Positions 59,758 through 64,000 of a stretch of 64,000 nt of DNA are shown in pieces. Position 1 is the first letter of the stretch; each line of letters opens with the position of its first letter. The notes beneath the pieces were generated by a model. That model had not been told where the DNA came from. It saw only the letters and a list, made by a program, of their open reading frames with translations, and did not search any database. The position numbers and the translations under genes were made by a program. The stretch is from contig JAAYXB010000039.1 in NCBI GenBank assembly GCA_012516125.1, forward strand, positions 1-64,000, in the 5' to 3' direction. The DNA is from Bacillota bacterium (lineage in GTDB: Bacteria > Bacillota > SHA-98 > UBA4971).

Positions 59758-61619
59758 GCACCTTCGATTGTCTTGCAGTCCTCCGCTATGACGCCCCCCG
59801 ACTCGTCCGGGTGATGCAGAGCGAATTCCGGATGGGTAGGGGCCTCCGAATCGGTGAGACCACGGTCGTGAGCAAGCGGGTCCACGTGATTCACCCTGCA
59901 AGCCCCGGCGAGATCAAGGTCCTCGTGAACCAGGACGCCGGGGCATGTTTCTATTCGAGGCGCCGGAGGGATGAGATCCTCCACATAGACGTGTTCCACG
60001 AGGTTGCTGAAGTGGACCACCGGAGGGCGGCCGACGCTGTGAAGCGCGCCGTGTACAGGTTCTACCAGGACCTCCTCCTCGACCGGGCGCGAGGCCTCTT
60101 CTTGCCGCAGCCCGGCGAGCTTCTCAACCTCATGGACATCCAGACGGGCACAGGCGGTGGGAGGGTGGGCGGCACCCTCAACTACGGCAGGAAGCTCTCG
60201 CTGCGCAAGGCCCACTGCAACCACGTGCACATCGCCGCGATGCTTCCCGACAACTGCCTTCTCGTGCTCTTCTACTTGGTGCTGGCTCTTGAAGAGGAGA
60301 TAGCGAGGCAGGGCGTGGAGATCCGGAAGGTGGAGAGGCTCACGCACCAGGAGGCCGCGGGCAGGGCCGACCTCTCGCCTTACTCCAGCATGTTTGACTC
60401 CTACCTCAACGAGTCGGGAGTTGCGGGCCATGGGCACGACTGGGAGCGGCTGCCAAGGGAGGCGCAGATAGAGGCGGTTTCGTCCATGGCCGAGGAGTTC
60501 GGGGGAAGGGCGAACATGGCCCGCCTTCTCGACCTGCTGCCGACCTTGGGCGCCATCCCGCCCGACATCCGGTCCGATGCAGGCGATCTCGACGAGGTCA
60601 TCGAACGCCTGTCCAGCTTCGATCTCTTGACCCGTGAGCGGGGGCAGCTCACGCTCACCCTCAAAGGAAGGGAGGTCCGCAATATCCTTGCCACGTGCGC
60701 GTCGGAGGTTGAGGCGGGCATAAGGCGCCTCATAAGGAGAATGCCCATCGTTCCACAAATCCCTCGCTACGAGGAGGGGCGGTTCGGGCCGAAGGCCAAC
60801 CACGAGCGGCCGAGGGTTTCGAAGAACGTCAGGCCCCCGAAGGAAGGGGAGTGGTGTGACGAGATCGCCGTGCCCGAGACCGTGCTCGCGGCGCTCTCCA
60901 GGGCCTGCCTTGAGAGAGGCGGCCTGACTCCGGCCACGGCCACGGCCACGGCCACGACCACGACCACGGCCATGAAAGCGGCCACGACAACGGCCGCGGC
61001 CGCGCCACGCCTCAGGCGCGGGGATATCAGGTTGTATCGGAAACGCCCTGCCAGGCCGCCCGAGGTCTGCCTTCTCATCGACGCCAGCGCGAGCATGGTC
61101 GGGCGGCGCATCCGCGCCGCCAAGTACCTCATCCGTCACCTCGCCACCGCCTGCCAGGTGAGGGTCACCGTCCTCACGTTTCAGGAGCGCGATGTGCGGG
61201 TCCAGATAGCGTCCACAAGGAGCAGGAAGGTCATAGAGGAAGGGGTTCGGCGCATCGAGCCGGCGGGGCTCACACCCCTTGCCGCCGGCATCACGGAAGC
61301 GCTGGATTTCATCCGCTCGAAGAAGCTCAAGGACGTGCTGCTCGTCCTCATCACCGACGGTATCCCCACGATGAACCGCTGGACTGCAGATCCCGCCCGG
61401 GATGCCCTCACCGCAGCGAAACGCATAGCCGAGGAGAAGGTGCCGTTCATGTGCGTTGGCCTCCAGCCCAACAGGGACTTCCTCAAGAAGCTGGTGGACA
61501 TAGCCTGGGGCAAGCTGTACGTGGTTGATGAGTTCGATAAGGACGTCCTCATAAGCCTTGTGAGGTGTGGCAGGAAAGAGAGCGCGAGGGGAGGATTTTC
61601 GCCGTCACGTGCCGAATAA
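59754..61619 (+). CDS. VWA-domain protein (ChlD-like), partner of MoxR ATPase
   Basis: A 621-residue protein. An N-terminal region without a recognised domain (about 1-390) precedes a low-complexity Thr/Ala stretch coded by a GGCCAC-type hexanucleotide repeat. The VWA domain near 425-605 has the MIDAS motif DASASM, followed by the threonine and aspartate region (GLTPLAAGI, LITDGIPT). ATGA overlap with the ATPase gene implies coupling. This is the usual ChlI/ChlD-like two-gene arrangement, but without a chelatase catalytic subunit. Confidence 0.85.
   Translation: MSTFDCLAVLRYDAPRLVRVMQSEFRMGRGLRIGETTVVSKRVHVIHPASPGEIKVLVNQDAGACFYSRRRRDEILHIDVFHEVAEVDHRRAADAVKRAVYRFYQDLLLDRARGLFLPQPGELLNLMDIQTGTGGGRVGGTLNYGRKLSLRKAHCNHVHIAAMLPDNCLLVLFYLVLALEEEIARQGVEIRKVERLTHQEAAGRADLSPYSSMFDSYLNESGVAGHGHDWERLPREAQIEAVSSMAEEFGGRANMARLLDLLPTLGAIPPDIRSDAGDLDEVIERLSSFDLLTRERGQLTLTLKGREVRNILATCASEVEAGIRRLIRRMPIVPQIPRYEEGRFGPKANHERPRVSKNVRPPKEGEWCDEIAVPETVLAALSRACLERGGLTPATATATATTTTTAMKAATTTAAAAPRLRRGDIRLYRKRPARPPEVCLLIDASASMVGRRIRAAKYLIRHLATACQVRVTVLTFQERDVRVQIASTRSRKVIEEGVRRIEPAGLTPLAAGITEALDFIRSKKLKDVLLVLITDGIPTMNRWTADPARDALTAAKRIAEEKVPFMCVGLQPNRDFLKKLVDIAWGKLYVVDEFDKDVLISLVRCGRKESARGGFSPSRAE
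60935..60990 (+). repeat. GGCCAC hexanucleotide repeat in the VWA gene
   Basis: Imperfect tandem copies of GGCCAC and GACCAC code for alternating Thr and Ala in the linker before the VWA domain. Unit length is a multiple of three, so slippage would change only linker length. Confidence 0.7.
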
Positions 61620-61710
61620 AAGAATATTCTCGGAGCGGCAGCGCGCCTGGTCCGGACCGCACGCCATTCGGCCCCAACTTCCGGGTCGGCGGCCCGCTTC
61701 GCAACGGGAG

Positions 61711-62211
61711 ATGAGCCTGTTGCAGGTCGTAACCGTCCTTGGCCTCGCTTTTGCGCTGCTCGTCGCTGTGTTCGCCATCCAGAACTCCACGCCTGTCACC
61801 GTCACGTTCCTCAAGTGGCGCCTCGTCGACGTCTCCCTGGCCCTCGTGATCCTCGGCTCCGCCGCCGCGGGCGCGATGGTGGTGGGCTTACTCGGCGCTG
61901 TGAGGGAAATAGGCCTGAGGCTCAGCCTGAGGTCCTTTCGGGGGAAGGCCGAGAGACTCGCCCATGAGCTTGAAGTCACGAGAGAGAAGGCCGCAAGCCT
62001 CGAGGACGAGGTCGCGAGGCTGGAGAGCGAGGCGCGCGCAAAGGCGCGTGAGCTCGAGGCCGCAAGGCAGCGCGTCGAGGCCCTCGAGGTGGAGCTGGAG
62101 GCTACACAGGCCATGGAGATCCTCCCGAGAGCCCAGGATGAAGCCAAGGCTGAAGCCGAGGCCGGGGCGGGCGACGGCGTCAACCACCCCGGACCCAGGT
62201 CCGAGGCTTGA
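61711..62211 (+). CDS. LapA-like (DUF1049) membrane protein with coiled coil
   Basis: About 166 residues from ATG 61711; the ORF-track start is within the VWA gene. Two membrane helices (VVTVLGLAFALLVAVFAIQN and VSLALVILGSAAAGAMVVGLL) form the LapA domain with the usual FAIQNSTPVTVTFLKW. A long charged coiled coil (about 80-145) follows. LapA homologs take part in lipopolysaccharide assembly in Proteobacteria, but the family in Bacillota is uncharacterised. A strong terminator follows. Confidence 0.82.
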   Translation: MSLLQVVTVLGLAFALLVAVFAIQNSTPVTVTFLKWRLVDVSLALVILGSAAAGAMVVGLLGAVREIGLRLSLRSFRGKAERLAHELEVTREKAASLEDEVARLESEARAKARELEAARQRVEALEVELEATQAMEILPRAQDEAKAEAEAGAGDGVNHPGPRSEA

Positions 62212-62320
62212 TGGCTCACGGTTGACCAGCCTCAATGCCTGACCGAGACCCGGCCGCCGCAAGACCCGGGCGTTGCTCTGGGGGAGGTTCACTGGGAGAG
62301 GTTCATGTGAACGCGCCGCA

Positions 62321-62360
62321 GGCACTTCCCTGGGCTAGCCAGGAGGTGCCCGTTTTGTTT
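62321..62360 (+). terminator. Strong Rho-independent terminator before recJ
   Basis: GGCACTTCCCTGG pairs with CCAGGAGGTGCC (one bulge) around a GCTAG loop, followed by CGTTTTGTTT. It ends the LapA/MoxR transcript. Confidence 0.82.
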
Positions 62361-62409
62361 ATAATGCTATAGGTGCGTCCAACGCGAGCGCGGAAGGACG
62401 CCCCAGGAC

Positions 62410-64000
62410 ATGGTAGCAGCTTCCGACCGCCGGTGCGGGAGAGCCGACGGCGACGAGACAATGTGGAGGAAGAGAGCATTGGCGGGTTGCGTGTGGACCG
62501 TGACGGGCCTTTCTCCCGACGCGGAGGAGAGAAGCCGCATTCTTGCAAAGGAACTCCAGGTTGCCCCGCTTGTGGCGAGGGTGATGTTGCTTCGGGGTCT
62601 CGACCACCCTGCGGCAGCCCGGGACTTCCTCAGGGCCGACCTGGAGGACCTTCTCGACCCGTTCCTCCTACCCGACATGGAGAAGGCCGTGGTCCGGGTG
62701 CTCCGGGCGGTACGGGATGGCGAGAGGATAAGGATATACGGTGACTACGACGTGGACGGCATCACGTCCACGTGCGTCCTGCTAAACGTGCTGAAGGCAT
62801 TCGGTGCCGATGTGGACTACTACATCCCCGGGCGCCTCGACGAAGGCTACGGGCTTAACCTGGATGCCATCGAAAAGGCGGCGTCTTCCGGCATCTCGCT
62901 TCTCATCACCGTGGACTGTGGAGTTACCGCAGTGGAGGAGGTCGAGCTTGCGCGCAGGCGCGGGATAGACGTCATCGTGACCGACCACCACGAGCCTGCA
63001 GAGGTCCTCCCGAGGGCACATGCGCTGGTGAACCCGAAGCGGAAGGACTCCAACTATGCGTTCGCCGACCTCGCTGGAGTGGGGGTGGCCTACAAGCTGG
63101 CCTCGGCGCTCCTGCGCGCCCGTGCCGGCACCCTGGACGCGCCTGCGCCCTCCGACGAGCTGCTCGAGCTTGTCGCCCTCGGCACCATCGCTGATGTGGC
63201 GCCGCTCACCGGTGAGAACAGGATCTTCGCGAAGCACGGCCTTGTCAGGCTGAATGCCACGTCGAATGTGGGTCTTCGGGCCCTCATCGGGGTATCGGGG
63301 CTTGCCGGCCGCGAGATAGGAGTCGGCGCCGTGGGCTTCTTCCTGGGCCCACGTCTCAACGCCGCCGGGAGGCTTGGGGACGCGTCGCTTTGTGTGGACC
63401 TTCTCACCGCGTCGTCCCCGGAAAAGGCGGCCCACATCGCCTCCCTGCTCGACAGGGCGAACCAGGAAAGGCAGTCCCTGGAGCAAGCCATACTGGAGGA
63501 AGCCGCTTCGATGGTGAAGACAACGGCAGACGGAGAGGCAGAGGACACCGTCCTGGTGCTGGCGGGCGACGGCTGGCACGCCGGAGTGATAGGCATAGTC
63601 GCCTCGCGCCTCGTCGAGCGGTTCTGGCGTCCGGTCATACTGATAAGCATGGACGGCGACGAAGGGCGCGGGTCGGGAAGGAGTATAGACGCGTTCGACC
63701 TGTACGGCGGTCTTGTCCAGTGCGCGGACCTTCTGAAGGAGTTCGGGGGGCACCGCCACGCCGCGGGGCTTTCCATATCACGGGACGCCGTGGACGCCCT
63801 TCGTGAACGCATGAACCAGGTGGGCCGAAGCGTCCTCGCCCCGGAGGACCTCGCGCGAAAGGTCGTGTGCGATCTCGAGGTGCGATTTGGCGAGATCGAT
63901 ATTGCAGCCGCCGAGGGTGTCGGCATGCTCGCCCCGTTCGGCGTGGGGAACCCCGTTCCGACCTTCCTATCAAGGGGTGTGAGGCTCGTCGAGTATCGCG
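62410..64000 (+). CDS. recJ: Single-stranded-DNA-specific exonuclease RecJ (partial)
   Basis: 5-prime to 3-prime exonuclease in recombination and repair. The frame runs off the window and so is missing from the ORF track. DHH-family motifs are YGDYDVDGITSTC, ITVDCGV and VIVTDHHEP; the DHHA1 motif is EFGGHRHAAGLSIS. The start is ATG 62410 or ATG 62461; homology begins near WTVTGLSPDAEERSRILAKEL. About 530 residues are present and the C-terminal OB domain lies beyond the end. TATAAT at 62360-62365 may be its -10 box, overlapping the terminator T-run. Confidence 0.93.
   Translation, partial: MVAASDRRCGRADGDETMWRKRALAGCVWTVTGLSPDAEERSRILAKELQVAPLVARVMLLRGLDHPAAARDFLRADLEDLLDPFLLPDMEKAVVRVLRAVRDGERIRIYGDYDVDGITSTCVLLNVLKAFGADVDYYIPGRLDEGYGLNLDAIEKAASSGISLLITVDCGVTAVEEVELARRRGIDVIVTDHHEPAEVLPRAHALVNPKRKDSNYAFADLAGVGVAYKLASALLRARAGTLDAPAPSDELLELVALGTIADVAPLTGENRIFAKHGLVRLNATSNVGLRALIGVSGLAGREIGVGAVGFFLGPRLNAAGRLGDASLCVDLLTASSPEKAAHIASLLDRANQERQSLEQAILEEAASMVKTTADGEAEDTVLVLAGDGWHAGVIGIVASRLVERFWRPVILISMDGDEGRGSGRSIDAFDLYGGLVQCADLLKEFGGHRHAAGLSISRDAVDALRERMNQVGRSVLAPEDLARKVVCDLEVRFGEIDIAAAEGVGMLAPFGVGNPVPTFLSRGVRLVEYR

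Overview
The window is a GC-rich chromosomal segment of an endospore-forming Bacillota (Firmicutes), probably a deep clostridial-type lineage. The evidence is a set of sporulation genes (spoIIAA-spoIIAB-sigF, spoVAC-D-EB-EA, spoIIP, ytfJ, a YIEGIA gene with its partner), an IspH-ribosomal S1 fusion typical of Clostridia, SLH-type wall anchoring, and the neighbourhoods xerD-deoA-dacF-spoIIA, lysA-M50-trpS-scpA-scpB and der-plsY-gpsA. I cannot name the genus. GTG and TTG starts are common, and GC-rich codon use produces many long antisense shadow ORFs, which I left out.

Layout. 1-5.1 kb: end of xerD, deoA, dacF and the spoIIA operon, with a recognisable sigma-H promoter. 5.1-11.5 kb: dodecin plus spoVA genes behind a possible forespore promoter, then two DUF2229-like proteins and a BadF-type ATPase. 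11.5-24.5 kb: housekeeping genes (lysA, M50 protease, trpS, scpA, scpB, DUF2953, ytfJ, ktrA-like, rluB, HI0933-type flavoprotein, cmk, plsC, ispH-S1). 24.9-28.9 kb: DUF1614, spoIIP, YIEGIA and partner, DUF3189. 29-39.1 kb: prsA, DUF512 protein, der, plsY, gpsA, zinc ribbon and HEAT proteins, mgtC-like, surE, ddl. 39.2-49.1 kb is accessory: a sugar-type ABC importer with two paralogous binding proteins, two permeases and a ROK regulator, then a divergent chemoreceptor and a secreted protein with a duplicated domain. 49.2-56.2 kb (minus strand): an oligopeptide-type importer with an SLH-anchored binding protein and an M14 carboxypeptidase, then a 3D-domain gene interrupted by an in-frame TGA. 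56.5-64 kb: a sigma-54-type activator, a MoxR-like ATPase/VWA pair, a LapA-like protein and the start of recJ. Neither ABC locus encodes its ATPase here.

The least ordinary feature is a family of about ten dispersed, nested palindromic elements (about 120 or 195 bp, plus half copies) with termini CTAAGTGAGGGTGC / GCACCCTCACTTAG. They sit at gene ends, four of them place a gene's stop codon inside the element end, and the central hairpin is flipped in some copies. Other points of interest are dodecin leading the spoVA genes, a 16-bp hairpin between a Shine-Dalgarno-like sequence and the GTG start of dppB, and the MoxR/VWA pair.
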